Positions 43,201 to 52,800 of a DNA stretch of 64,000 nt are shown in pieces. Numbering within the stretch: the stretch's first letter is position 1; every line of letters begins with the position of its first letter. The DNA is from Rhodeus uyekii (lineage: Eukaryota > Chordata > Actinopteri > Cypriniformes > Acheilognathidae). The translations under genes and the position numbers were made by a program. The DNA is taken from assembly GCA_037043235.1 (NCBI GenBank), contig JAWRVZ010000102.1, forward strand, positions 887,501-951,500, read 5' to 3'. The notes beneath the pieces were generated by a model. The model did not search any database. It was not told where the DNA came from and saw only the letters and a list, made by a program, of their open reading frames with translations.

Positions 43201-44699
43201 CGATTCTTCAGAAGTCATTCTAATACTGATTTGGTGCTTAATAAACATTTCTTATCATCAATATTGAAAATATTTTTGTGGTTTTCAAAAAACAGCAGAG
43301 GTTTTTGTTTTTGCTGTTTTCACCAGGTCAGACTGGGAGACAAACTGAGCACCCAGCTGAACCAGTTTGGCTAGGCTGGAAGACCTTAAACCATCTAAGG
43401 CCAGCAAATCAGTTTAGACTGGTCAAACTGGGGGTTTTCAGGCAGGAATATTGATTCACTGTAAAATGAAATGATGAAACCACTTCTAAAATTAAAGGGA
43501 TATCTATTCTATAAACTCCTAGAACAAAGGTGATTTGGTAAACGCATGCAACATTGCATTTAGAAAAATATTGGGGGGCAAATATCTCTACCATAAAGCT
43601 TAGTGAAGTGAGTGGAAGTATAATGGCGTTGAAATCCTTTGACTTAATTGGATGTTTTATCACAGGAAAACCTTGAGACTGAAAGAGCCGGTACTCAGAC
43701 AGAACCCACCGTAGCGGGTAAGTGGTTATTTATCTTGACAAAATAAATTTTTCATACACTTTTTTTTTTCATAATAAACATTGCATCATTAATTGTTGAA
43801 CCATTTTATTGTAAATCTGTCTCCAAATGTGGTCGCCTTTTGAATTGTGTATCACCACCATCTAGTGGTTCACCACTGAATTCTTATGCACACTTGTTTT
43901 TAATTCTTTTGGATGATGGGAAAACAATGTCAGCCACCATATAATGGAGTTTCATTGTATGTAGAAGAACTCAATTTAAACTCAAATAATAAAAAAATCA
44001 CAACAAAATTAAGACCTTGCCAGGGAGCAAGGCCAATCTTCACAGAGCATGGTGCTTTTCAAAGGGTTTAGCAAAATTTTTCTTTTTTTAATAGGATTTT
44101 TTTTTCTTTATTTTTCTCCAAGGTGATTTGTAAAAAGGTTTGTGTTAGACCAGATGCCTTCTCACTGATGTCTTGTCTGCTGGTTTTCAGAGCTCAAAGC
44201 GGAACGGAGACTCATTCAGAAGGACATCAAGAGTTTAATAAGCTGTTCCTACAACACAACTAATCAGAGTACCAGAAACTCACAAATCCATGGAAGGTCA
44301 GATCACCTTTCTAGAATAATGCTTTCTAGAATCTGATTGTTCTTTTGGCATTAATGTGGAATGTTTTTTTAAAGGGAGATGAGTGATCTTGCTCTATCTG
44401 CAAATGATTCAGAAAGACCAAAACCTTCAAACGTAACAATTCCCCATTTGAAACCATGTCCACCCAGAGACCTAAACTCACACATCAGGAGAGATCTAGC
44501 ATTAATGAACTCTTCAAGTGCTGAATCCACGAGACCGACTTCTGCTTTGGAGAAAGGATGTAAATACAGAGGAAATTCAGTACGAGCGTCAGCCTTCAGA
44601 CTGGTCCCAGCAGCCTCGGTCCAAGACTTCCTCCTAAAGATGGATGTGACCAGGAACTGTGACCTAGACCATCTCCAGCCTGCTCCTCCTGCAGTGTAG
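29796..44699 (+). CDS. ccdc24: CCDC24 (coiled-coil domain containing 24), whole gene
   Basis: Eight coding exons (29796-29945, 31469-31635, 36267-36419, 36509-36613, 40123-40177, 43666-43717, 44191-44296, 44375-44699) join in frame to 1113 nt, giving 370 residues. Similarity to human CCDC24 (about 307 aa) is clearest in SVWNLVKENVP (human SLWELVEEHVP), the Leu-rich KELLKAEIQLLLLTLR helix (human KDLLRQELRQLLQGLR) and NITHIDEVVSHLR (human NVSNIDQVARHLR). The protein is helical and charged with no catalytic motif, and its molecular role is not established. It is divergent from the VWC gene and convergent with SLC6A9; the CCDC24-SLC6A9 pairing matches human. Start at 29796 chosen; an in-frame Met at 29757 would add 13 residues. 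Confidence 0.88.
31469..31635 (+). CDS. ccdc24: CCDC24 coding exon 2
   Basis: Acceptor tgttctag, encodes MEMWNKIWQELHSERC to LREKAARQG plus two bases of Arg, donor AG|gtgagt. It carries the Leu-rich helix AEIQLLLLTLREK. The intron before it (29946-31468) has no recognised feature. Confidence 0.87.
31795..32283 (+). repeat. Cyprinid interspersed repeat with stereotyped 3' tail
   Basis: Ends with 'actgtaaagctgttttgaaa' and 'tatataaataaaggtgactt', preceded by two 'gagctggacaatgaca'-type modules. This is a tail I recognise from dispersed cyprinid repeats. Class not assigned. It lies in CCDC24 intron 2. Confidence 0.55.
34899..35842 (-). mobile_element. Internally deleted Tc1-like transposon
   Basis: The left end CAGTGGTGTGAAAAAGTGTT and the right end 'aggaagggggcaaactcttt' are inverted partners ('gtttgccccttcct'). 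The minus-strand frame at 35516-35241 contains VLHNDPNHTSKS and LKWPSQSLNLNLIKMLWHEL, the second Asp and third acidic block of the Tc1 DDE transposase (usual form WPSQSPDLNPIE). The N-terminal half is missing and the right terminus is eroded. Lies in CCDC24 intron 2. Confidence 0.8.
36267..36419 (+). CDS. ccdc24: CCDC24 coding exon 3
   Basis: Acceptor gtctcag, encodes DEEEVMAHYNPSVVSYALSS then a Ser/Arg-rich stretch ending SEIGS plus two bases of Lys, donor AA|gtcagt. An earlier GT donor after CCAG (36355/36356) would break the frame, so the 36419 donor was chosen. Confidence 0.75.
36509..36613 (+). CDS. ccdc24: CCDC24 coding exon 4
   Basis: Acceptor tttttcag, encodes SSSSLSSHSSCEEEIKAL then RHKLNITHIDEVVSHL plus a split Arg, donor AG|gtaagg. 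It contains the best-conserved segment relative to human CCDC24. Confidence 0.88.
36649..36850 (-). repeat. AT-rich cyprinid interspersed repeat, reverse copy
   Basis: Contains 'cagtcttcagtgtcacatga', 'tgatttggtgtttaagaaac' and 'gctgtttaatatttttgtgg', the reverse complement of the family seen at 13800 and 15258. Lies in CCDC24 intron 4. Confidence 0.65.
37634..37669. repeat. (GT)n microsatellite
   Basis: Uninterrupted GT dinucleotides, about 16 units, directly left of the Tc1-like element at 37671. Confidence 0.92.
37671..38945 (-). mobile_element. Tc1-like transposon with a decayed transposase
   Basis: The left end 'tgctgctcaaataaaggaaa' is the imperfect inverse of the right end 'ttcccttattctttttgag'. 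Minus-strand fragments include SVHVSDQTVRNRLHEGG (the N-terminal helix-turn-helix part of Tc1 transposase) and VYQSIQSRQVALETIQEF followed by ALIQVWEEIP (its C-terminal part). Several frameshifts separate them, so it is inactive. Lies in CCDC24 intron 4. Confidence 0.8.
40123..40177 (+). CDS. ccdc24: CCDC24 coding exon 5
   Basis: Acceptor gattgacag, completes Arg then SVLTEESEALKREVQILQ, donor CAG|gtaagg, phase 0. Matches human LLEEECHTLEREILILQ. Confidence 0.87.
40223..40254. repeat. (AT)n microsatellite
   Basis: About 15 AT units, read directly, 46 bp after CCDC24 exon 5. Confidence 0.9.
41401..41768. mobile_element. Mariner/pogo-type MITE, 368 bp
   Basis: Left end 'cagtgatctcttgtttatca' and right end '...gcgagagattactg' are inverted partners. 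TA flanks both sides (41399-41400 and 41769-41770). No coding frame. Lies in CCDC24 intron 5. Confidence 0.7.
41982..42122 (+). repeat. tRNA-derived SINE copy
   Basis: A-box-like 'gtagctcacacagtagagca', B box 'gagttcgattccc', then 'aagaactgattagaatg' and the tail 'ggataaaagcgtctgcc'. Same family as 4619 and 47517. Confidence 0.75.
43186..43312 (-). repeat. AT-rich cyprinid interspersed repeat, reverse copy (short)
   Basis: Contains 'tgatttggtgcttaataaac' and 'ttgaaaatatttttgtgg', in the orientation of the copy at 36649. Confidence 0.55.
43318..43447. repeat. Short interspersed repeat with CCAG/CTGG modules
   Basis: Repeated imperfect modules such as 'cagctgaaccagtttggcta', 'ggctggaagacc' and 'gactggtcaaactgggggtt', a known style of fish dispersed repeat. 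Non-coding. Confidence 0.45.
43666..43717 (+). CDS. ccdc24: CCDC24 coding exon 6
   Basis: Acceptor tatcacag, encodes ENLETERAGTQTEPTVA plus one base of Gly, donor GCGG|gtaagt. Exon and phase fit its neighbours. Confidence 0.8.
44191..44296 (+). CDS. ccdc24: CCDC24 coding exon 7
   Basis: Acceptor ggttttcag, completes Gly, then ELKAERRLIQKDIKSLIS and CSYNTTNQSTRNSQIHG plus a split Arg, donor AG|gtcaga. Corresponds to human TLAELKEQKKAMEQEL. Confidence 0.8.
44375..44699 (+). CDS. ccdc24: CCDC24 terminal coding exon 8
   Basis: Acceptor tttttaaag, completes Arg, then EMSDLALSANDSERPKP and about 90 further residues of low-complexity Ser/Pro/Arg-rich sequence, stop at 44697-44699. An antisense ORF of similar length (44710-44369) is a shadow. 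Conservation of this tail is weaker than that of the helical exons. Confidence 0.75.
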
Positions 44700-44901
44700 A
44701 AAACAGCCAACGAAGGGCAGAGAGGGGATTCCTCAGCACAATAGCCTGCTCAGTTCTCTTTGAGAATAACCGGAAGCTGCTCTGCATTGACATTTCAGTT
44801 AAGTGCTTTTATTATTATTGTTGTTTTTGCTGTTTTCAGAAAAAATAAATCCATGGCCCTTACCCACAGGTATAAAACACAAACTACAAGTTGATCTTTA
44901 A

Positions 44902-44907
44902 AATAAA
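44902..44907 (+). terminator. ccdc24: Polyadenylation signal, CCDC24
   Basis: AATAAA 203 bp after the CCDC24 stop. Another AATAAA (44843-44848) is closer to the stop, so either could be used. Confidence 0.55.
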
Positions 44908-44908
44908 C

Positions 44909-44914
44909 TTTATT
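44909..44914 (-). terminator. slc6a9: Candidate distal polyadenylation signal, SLC6A9
   Basis: TTTATT on the plus strand is AATAAA on the minus strand, one base from the CCDC24 signal. If used, SLC6A9 would have a ~4.7-kb 3' UTR. Other minus-strand AATAAA sites lie nearer the stop, so this is tentative. Confidence 0.35.
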
Positions 44915-47900
44915 TATCATTTCAATTTGAACGGTTTAAGATATACAGCTGACATGACTAAGACAATTTCAATGCAGTTTGGCCCTAAATAGAAAAGACT
45001 AGACATAGGTTAGATATGTTTGATAAAGGAACTGAGCTCATGGCATTGTGCTTGTCTTTCTACGTTTTATATTGCCATGAGCACACAAGTACACACACAC
45101 TATTGAGATGACAGCTTTTCTTTTAGACAGGACTTGGGAGTGACAGTTTTTTTTTTGTTGCACTTATGTATTATCATCTGTTGTTTTCAAACACGCATAT
45201 ATTTTTAAAGTGCTGTGACAACATGAAAATACATAATGCCGTTTTGAGTAAACATTTTGGTAAGTAAATGAAATAATTCACAGTTTCATTTGAGATATGC
45301 TGATTCTGTTTTTAGTTTACTTTTTACAGCCACAAAATTGTGCTTAATAGATCTTTCCATCTAGAACCTAGAGGTATTTATGTTCATATAATTGTTTTGC
45401 TTGTTCTAAACACAGCCCTGTCATATCATTTGAATCACAATTAAATTTACAAACTAATTGTTGCCACATTATTGAGAACCAAGTGAAATTAGAAGCAAAG
45501 AAAAAAAGAAGTGTTTGGTTCTTGTCAGAAACACTTTTTTTTCCTTCTTAACAGCAGATTGACATGACATTAACACACTGAAACAAATTTCCCAAAATAT
45601 TCAGTTTTTATGACTTCAAATGCATTTAAAAATGACTCAAAGATCAGCATACGTTCAAACGTTCTTTCCAGGCAATCAAATGCACTTTCTCTGTATCTTT
45701 TTACATTGTGCAGAATACATGAAACTGGGAATGAAATTGACAGAAATGTTCTTAAAGGGGTTTGCAGCACTACTAATACACTTACACTGCTGAGATATAA
45801 TATTGTTGGCTTTAGACTGTCCCCTTTCTCATCAATAAGCGATTTCTGTTTGACCAGACGCTTGTGTAAAAGCATTCTGGTATTTTTCAAGTTTCAGTCC
45901 AAAGCCTTTGTTTGGCAATGCGTTTGAGTTGAGATCAGCTGGGAGGGGGGAAATCTAGTGTCACTGAATATAGCTAAATATAGCTTAAAAAAAAGAAGTT
46001 ACAACTGAATAAAATACAGTTTTAGTACTATAAAAATAAAAAGGAAAAATCTCTTAAAAAGGTAGAGTTCTGTTAAATGGCAAAAACAGATAATTTCATA
46101 CTGATTAAAATTACGACATCAATAGTGACTGAACATCCACTACACAAAGCACTCTGTACACATAACATTAACTACGTTACAATGAGAAATAAAGTAAAAA
46201 CAACTAAAAATAAACCCCACTACAGCAACCCACCCTGATAAAAACAGAAAACACAAACATCAGTTGAATTTTTGTCTTTTTTTACATTACTGTACAATGG
46301 AGAGAGAGAGAGAGAGAGAGAAGACTAGAGGTGTGGAACAGTGCAAGAATGGCACTGGTGCAAAACATGTCTACTGTTATATAAAGAGTTTGCATATCAA
46401 GGTCTGTTCACATTGCAGTACCTAGAGACAGACAGATAAACTTCATGCCACGTTCAAGGTCTGAGGACCACACACCAGACAAATGAGAGGGCTTCAATTT
46501 TGCGATTCATCATACTGTAGCTACTGTGTATGTAGCCAGCTAAAGTGAACTAGTCAATAAAAGTGCTGTTAGTCCCATGACACCTAAACTGCTGCTCTAA
46601 ACTTCTGCACCCACCGTCTAACAGAGGAAAAGCTAGAGTCTGTGACCTGCATGTATGGTTGTGCTATGACCTCACAAAGACCAATGAACCTCTAATTACT
46701 CCCCTGAGTGTCTGATATCTCCTGTTAGGCAGCAGGGTTACTTTTATTCTTATTACTTTTTTTTTTTCTTTCCAACTTGTTAAAAGTTAGATTGTGTTTT
46801 ATGTATTTTTGGATAAAACCTTGAATATACAGTATGTGTGTGTATATACACACACACATACCCACACCTTACCTTCATGCAGCTATTAATATAATGTACA
46901 TTACATATATAACAATAATCTAGACTATTATCCCATTAGGTTTTCAATACTGACTTTATCTGTGACCTGCTCCATCATTTTGAGTCGTTTTAACCCCAGA
47001 AAAAGTTCTATGACCTAAATTAAAAATTTCTTTAAAAATGTTATATGATCATATAATTGTTTATACTGAGTTATAATTAAATTATGGTGAAAAAAACGCT
47101 TGTCAAAAGGATCCAAAGAGTTTTCAGATATTTTTATAGAACTTAGAGATTAATCAAGCATAATTTAAGTAATTAAGACATTGATAACACGTTGAATGAA
47201 TTTAGGGTGTATATATTTACCATTTTGAGGGAGTTGAGGTAAATATAAAAATAGAGTACCATTTTTATATTTACCATTTTGATTGAAACACGATTACATG
47301 AGAGACGATATTCCGTAAGTTGTACTGTCTTTCAACATAGCTTCTGACGTTTACTCCTGCTATAACTAGTGGTAAAGAACAAGAAACGATTCGTTCACTC
47401 GCGGTCCGTGTTCCCGTTTGAACTGAAGCCACATTAAAGAGCACCAAAATGACATTTGTTTAAATTTCGTAATACAATGAAGCTCATTTCAAAGTTGGAG
47501 ACTTAAGTATTATTTGAGCTTTACAGTAGAGAGTCGCTCTTACAACGCCAAGGTTATGGGTTCGATTCCCAGGGAATGCAAGAACTAATTAGAATGTCAA
47601 TATGTGCCTTGAAAGCAATGTAAGTCGCTTTGGATAAAAGTGTCTGCCAAATGCATAAATGTTAATGAAATTCGTATTTTCTTCTTATAATCGCTTTTCT
47701 CCACAAACTCATCATTCTGACTCAAAATGACAGAAGCAGCATGTCACATGCATATTGCGTTTCCCCTTGCAGAAGAGAAATACCAATAGTATTTTGACTT
47801 GACTATACACAACGATTTGCCGCTTAATCAGAAGTCTCAATATGTGTCGTGTCAGCACATTAGCAGCTACATTGCCAGACTTCACGTATGAAAGGTGTCA

Positions 47901-49581
47901 GGCAACATCCCAGACAAATTCACAGTATAACCAGGACTCAATCCATGTATATGTGCCACTGCAACCGTATGCATCATAAGTAGAGGGGTCTTGTTGAACA
48001 CGTCACTGGAATGATATGATAAGAAACATCTAGCCATACCGATTACCAAACTCTCAATCAGAGTATTTCTCTCCCCATCAGCAACAAAACCAAAGCAAAA
48101 CACACGTACCGTAATACGCTGTGGTTCCTATTGTAAAATTCAGATGGTTTGACCTTTCATTTGTCTTGCCTAGATCTGTCTAGTTCATGTTACTCACAAT
48201 AATATGAGGAAAAACCACTGACTACCCAACTTTTACGATAACCACAGTAAATTGTGCTACATTTACTTCTGATCGGTCTGCGTGGAACCTTAAGCCTCAT
48301 TCAGTCACACAACTGCTTGGCTCAGCACAGCCAGATGCCTTTAAATGACACACACACTCTAGTTCAAGTCTCTTAACACGCATAGACAACATAAAGTTAC
48401 ACACACGGCTAAATCATCAGAATACAAAGGTCTGTGCACATGTTTTTGGTAACATGCTGCCTCCTCTGTGAAGAGCAGGGTTAGTGTGCATACTACAATA
48501 CTGAATCTAATGAGGAACTAGATACTTCTGTTCTCACACACGTGATCCCCTCGCTCGGGAGATCTCTCAGCTCGAGATCCCAGGAAGACTACACAGATTT
48601 GGCATTTCATGTGGAAGTTCCTACATGAAAATCCCCCTGCTTCATGTCAAACACGCAACATCAGCAAAAAATCATCTCAAGGTGTTGGAAAATGTTTCAC
48701 AAAAAAGCAAATTGTGTGTAACCCTGAGAATTGGCTTGAGAAATGATATGCCTCGGTCCAGATACCTCAGTCAGTAAGAGCTTAAGACCAAATATCCTTT
48801 GTTTTGTATTTTTGCTCTCACTTAAGAAGGAAAATAGAGTTGATATTCTCTTGGCCAGTTCTTATATATTGGTATCAGCCAGTCTACTTGGCCAATTAGA
48901 TCAGCTCTGGTAGTCTAGTCAATGAACAATAGACATGTCCTTGTTTGCATTTTTTAAGTGGATTCTGAGTTAATACAGTGTTAAAAGGTCATGTTATTTA
49001 ACATGCATTATATCATATACTGGCATTATATTGACCATTGGCCATCCTGCTCTCAGACATCAGCACTGGCCATTGAAAAACCCATATTTGCTTGTGAATG
49101 AGAAGGTTCCCAAACAAGACAATAGGTACACAACAGAAACTGAAAATAACACTCTCCTTAACAGTGCCATTACATTGCCACAAAGAATATTTGGTCTTCA
49201 GCTTTTAAACCTGACCAGCAATGCCACCACTATGCACACAAACATACACACACAAGCCAAATCCCACTGTAGAGCTCCAGTTGCCGCTACAGTCAAATCT
49301 CCAGACTATTCAACACAGAGTGAAAATATTGTACAATGCACTATATACACACTGCGTGTATGCAAACGCCTCCTGTATATGAACATGTCTTTTTTCTTGA
49401 AACAAAAACTGCAGTATTGAATTACGTGAACAAAAAGAAAAAGGTTTTGGATGACAACCAATTTCTCTAGAGGTTAGATTTCATAAAGCCCTTACAATAT
49501 GTAAAGGTCTGCAGCGAGAGTGGCCTGTCCCGCACTGTGGGAATGGGAACCGTCCTGGGGGGAGGGTGTGGAGGGGCTCCT
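44915..49581 (-). other. 3' flank / probable long 3' UTR of SLC6A9
   Basis: No supported gene. It contains a GA microsatellite (46300-46320), a SINE (47517-47668) and many AT-rich stretches. ORFs such as 45570-45890 (-), 45610-45927 (+) and 49031-49420 (+) lack recognisable domains. UTR extent is inferred. Confidence 0.4.
47517..47668 (+). repeat. tRNA-derived SINE copy, full-length
   Basis: The A-box region is degraded. There is a clear B box ('gggttcgattcccaggg'), then 'aagaactaattagaatgtc', and a tail 'gtcgctttggataaaagtgt'. This is the most complete SINE copy in the window. Confidence 0.78.
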
Positions 49582-49806
49582 CTATGCGCTGGGTGTGGGG
49601 TTCAATGTGGAGCCATTGCTTCCTGGGATGGTCAGACCGATCTCATCCTCTTTTTCCTTGAGTTTCTCTTTACCCTCATCCTTCAGCTCTTCTTTGAGAG
49701 GGCGCACCTCCACAGATTCAGGGCCCATGGTGGCGTATCGTCCCTTGCGGTGCTCCTGGAGAGCAGGGCCCCAATCCAGGTCAGGCTTCAAGGAGTTCTT
49801 CAAACG
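49582..49806 (-). CDS. slc6a9: SLC6A9 terminal coding exon
   Basis: Acceptor cctctgcag; RLKNSLKPDLDWGPALQEH, RKGRYATMGPESVEVRPL, an acidic/basic Lys-Glu-rich stretch, and IPGSNGSTLNPTPSA, stop at 49582-49584. A shadow ORF lies opposite at 49520-49840. Confidence 0.95.
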   Translation of the reverse strand, partial: RLKNSLKPDLDWGPALQEHRKGRYATMGPESVEVRPLKEELKDEGKEKLKEKEDEIGLTIPGSNGSTLNPTPSA

Positions 49807-52800
49807 CTGCAGAGGTAAGAGTTGGTTTAACAGCTGTTGAATTTTGTTCAAAGGAATTGGCATACAAAGCTAAAACTAAAGATTTATGTCGTTCAAAACC
49901 CTTTTGTTCAGCCTACAAACTTCACTCGATTCTTCATCTACATGATAGTTTTCTGAAGCATTCTTGATTTCTCTGCATAGTGCCCTTAAAGCAGAACACA
50001 TCTCACCTCTACAAATGTGGATCCCTCGGACACAGCAATCTTGAACAGAGCATAGATGGGTATACAGATAACTGAAGACAAAGCCATGGCAAACCCAATG
50101 ATCAATGACCAACCAGGGTACACATAGTCATTGTAGGTAATAGGCTTGTACTGTATCACCGTAAAAATCAAAATGAACTGTGAAGAGAGAGAAAGAGACA
50201 AAAAGGATTAGTTTGAATGACACCAGATTCAGACAAATTTAAATCGGAAAAAACTTGTACTCACGGTAATAATTAAAGGAGACACAAATCTCCAGCAGAT
50301 CCTGAAGAAGATTGGAGGAGGGAAGCCAAGCATCATCTCTACATCTTTAAAATAGTTCTTGTGACCTGGGTGGAAACACAACACGGAAATTAACACATCG
50401 GTTTACATACAGCTACTGTGGCCATTATATACAGCATGTAAAAAGTGACTTAGGAGGACTCACCATAGACATACATAATACAGATGCACATGATGCAAGA
50501 GATGACGACCAGAGAGAAACTGGCGGCGTAATTGTCCATAAGTAGCAACCAGTATATCCCTGCCTATATCACACACACAAGACAACAATCAATCAATGGA
50601 TAAATGACATATGTATGAGTGTGTGTTTGCTTAAATGTGTTTGTTACTCACCTGTGTAGTAAGTGGCACTCCCAGGAGAAAGCCTACTACAGCAATTCCA
50701 AGTGTGACGTAGGTCTTATTTTTAATAATCCAGTCAGTTCCAATCTCATCTACTATAGCCGTCACCAGAGTCTCCAGTAGACAAAACTACACCAACATTG
50801 AAAAGAAAAAAGACACTTAAACAAGGCACTTCCTGAATGAAATACCAGTAAAACAATAACGTGGGTAAAACTGTAAAAAAACTAAAACAATATTAATTAA
50901 ATGAGAACGGGAAAGAAATTGGTCCTTTTGCATCCATTCAATTTCCTGCGCACAAAACAGAATATTTCGGATATTCTACAATAGAATATTTTAAAACGTT
51001 TTGATTTCCAACCTTTTTTTTCCTCCTCGCCACGATTAAAAAATACAAAGACCAGATTTTTTTTTTTTAAGAGTTCTGAGTGGAAAACTGAAGACATTTA
51101 TAATGTTACAAAAGATTCCATCTCAAATAAATAATAACTTTCTATTATATATCAAAGATTCATCAATATATCAAAAATTCCCCTAGAAATACAAATGCAG
51201 TCTTAGACTTCTTTCAAAAATATCAAATCATGTGAAACATTGTGTGCTCTCTTGGAAGAACAGTAAAGATAGAACATATGAAGATGTTAAAGATGAAGAT
51301 GCGGAATACCTGAGTTCCCAGGCCCAATAAAATGAGCATAAAGAAGAAGAGCAGGGACCAGAGCGGTGATATGGGCAGCAGTGTTAGGGCCTCTGGGTAG
51401 GCCACAAATGCCAGGCCTGGACCGTGATCGGCTACCTCTGACACATCCACCCCAAGATGATGAGCCATAAATCCCAGGATGGAGAAGATAACAAAGCCAG
51501 CGTACACACTGGTACCACAGTTTGTTACACTGATAATGATGCTGTCTCTGTTTGAATACACAAATAATTTGATAATGTTTGCAATCGTATATTCTTGCAT
51601 TCCTTCGTTTCAATTCAAAGTTGTTCCATTATCTGTACGAGCCACATGGGGGAGCTACAGAGTAACGCATGCCAAGAGCAAGTCATCACTTACAATGCAG
51701 ACCTCTAGATCAATACTCAAAAACGAAATACGTACAGGTTAAAAATGGTTTAAAACGACACATTCGCAGATAAATAAAATGGATGAATTATTACCTGAAA
51801 CAGTTATTGTGAAACTTGTTATATGATGCCATGGTGATAAGCCCACCCCAGGCGCAGCCAAGCGAATAGAAAATCTGAGATGCAGCATCCCCCCATACCT
51901 AGAGAACACAAAATTTACATTATTATATATATAGCCTCAGTGATCACTTGCAGTTATGCACACATTTGCTGTTGTACAATGTACAGACCTTGGCATCAAG
52001 AATTTTTTGCCACTGAGGGGTCAAATAGTATTTGATCCCACTGACGGCTCCGTCAAGAGTGATTCCTCTAATGAAGAGAATGGTCAGCACCACATAAGGG
52101 AAGGTCGCTGTGAAATACACTACCTGGTGAAAGAAAAAAATAATTAATTGAATGTATGGTAAGCAGTTATTTCAGTATTATTGGTCACACGTCATATATT
52201 AGCTGTCCTTAACTTCTATGTACTTATATTAAAAAATAAATACAATGTAGTTATTGTGTTAAAATGTATTACAAAACACTTTTGAGCTGCTATTGAGGTG
52301 GGATACAGCTAATATTAGGGACATGTTTGGTAGCATGGATAGGTTTACAGATGGGATCAACAGTGTAATTATAGATGTAATTACATTGTTAAAATGTGTA
52401 CACAGTATGTGCACTGTATCAAATGATGTTAGTGCATAATATAAAGACTCCTAAAATAAAGTGGGACCATATAATATAGTCTTATATCTATATATTCTAT
52501 AGATTAATGTTTTTTGTCACAGTTTACTTTATGTCAGTGTTTAAAATATTGAATAAACTAGATTCATTTCTTACAGTGACCTGCAATGGATTCAAGATAA
52601 TTCAAGATATCTATTTTAACATCCATGAATCACTGGCGAATGGATGTTCTACTCACTTTGCCAGATGACTTGACTCCTCGAATAAGACAGAGGAACACAA
52701 CCACCCATGACACAGCCAGACATCCCAGGATAGGCAGACGCACCTCCCCAAAGTTCCCAATGCCATCAGAGACATTCAGTACATAGTTCCTGAGTGGGTA

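Noticed and set aside
44369..44710. 113-residue ORF antisense to the last CCDC24 exon
   Set aside because: Its extent mirrors the sense coding exon, and it has no splice or start context.
47517..47668. Possible tRNA gene (A and B box with a GGTTCGATTCC core)
   Set aside because: The cloverleaf arms do not form, and the same sequence with a shared tail recurs at 4619 and 41982, so it is a SINE.
49031..49420. 129-residue plus-strand ORF
   Set aside because: Low-complexity Thr/Asn/Gln-rich translation with no recognisable domain, in SLC6A9 3' flanking DNA.
49520..49840. Plus-strand ORFs of 106 and 93 residues
   Set aside because: They are antisense shadows of the SLC6A9 terminal exon.
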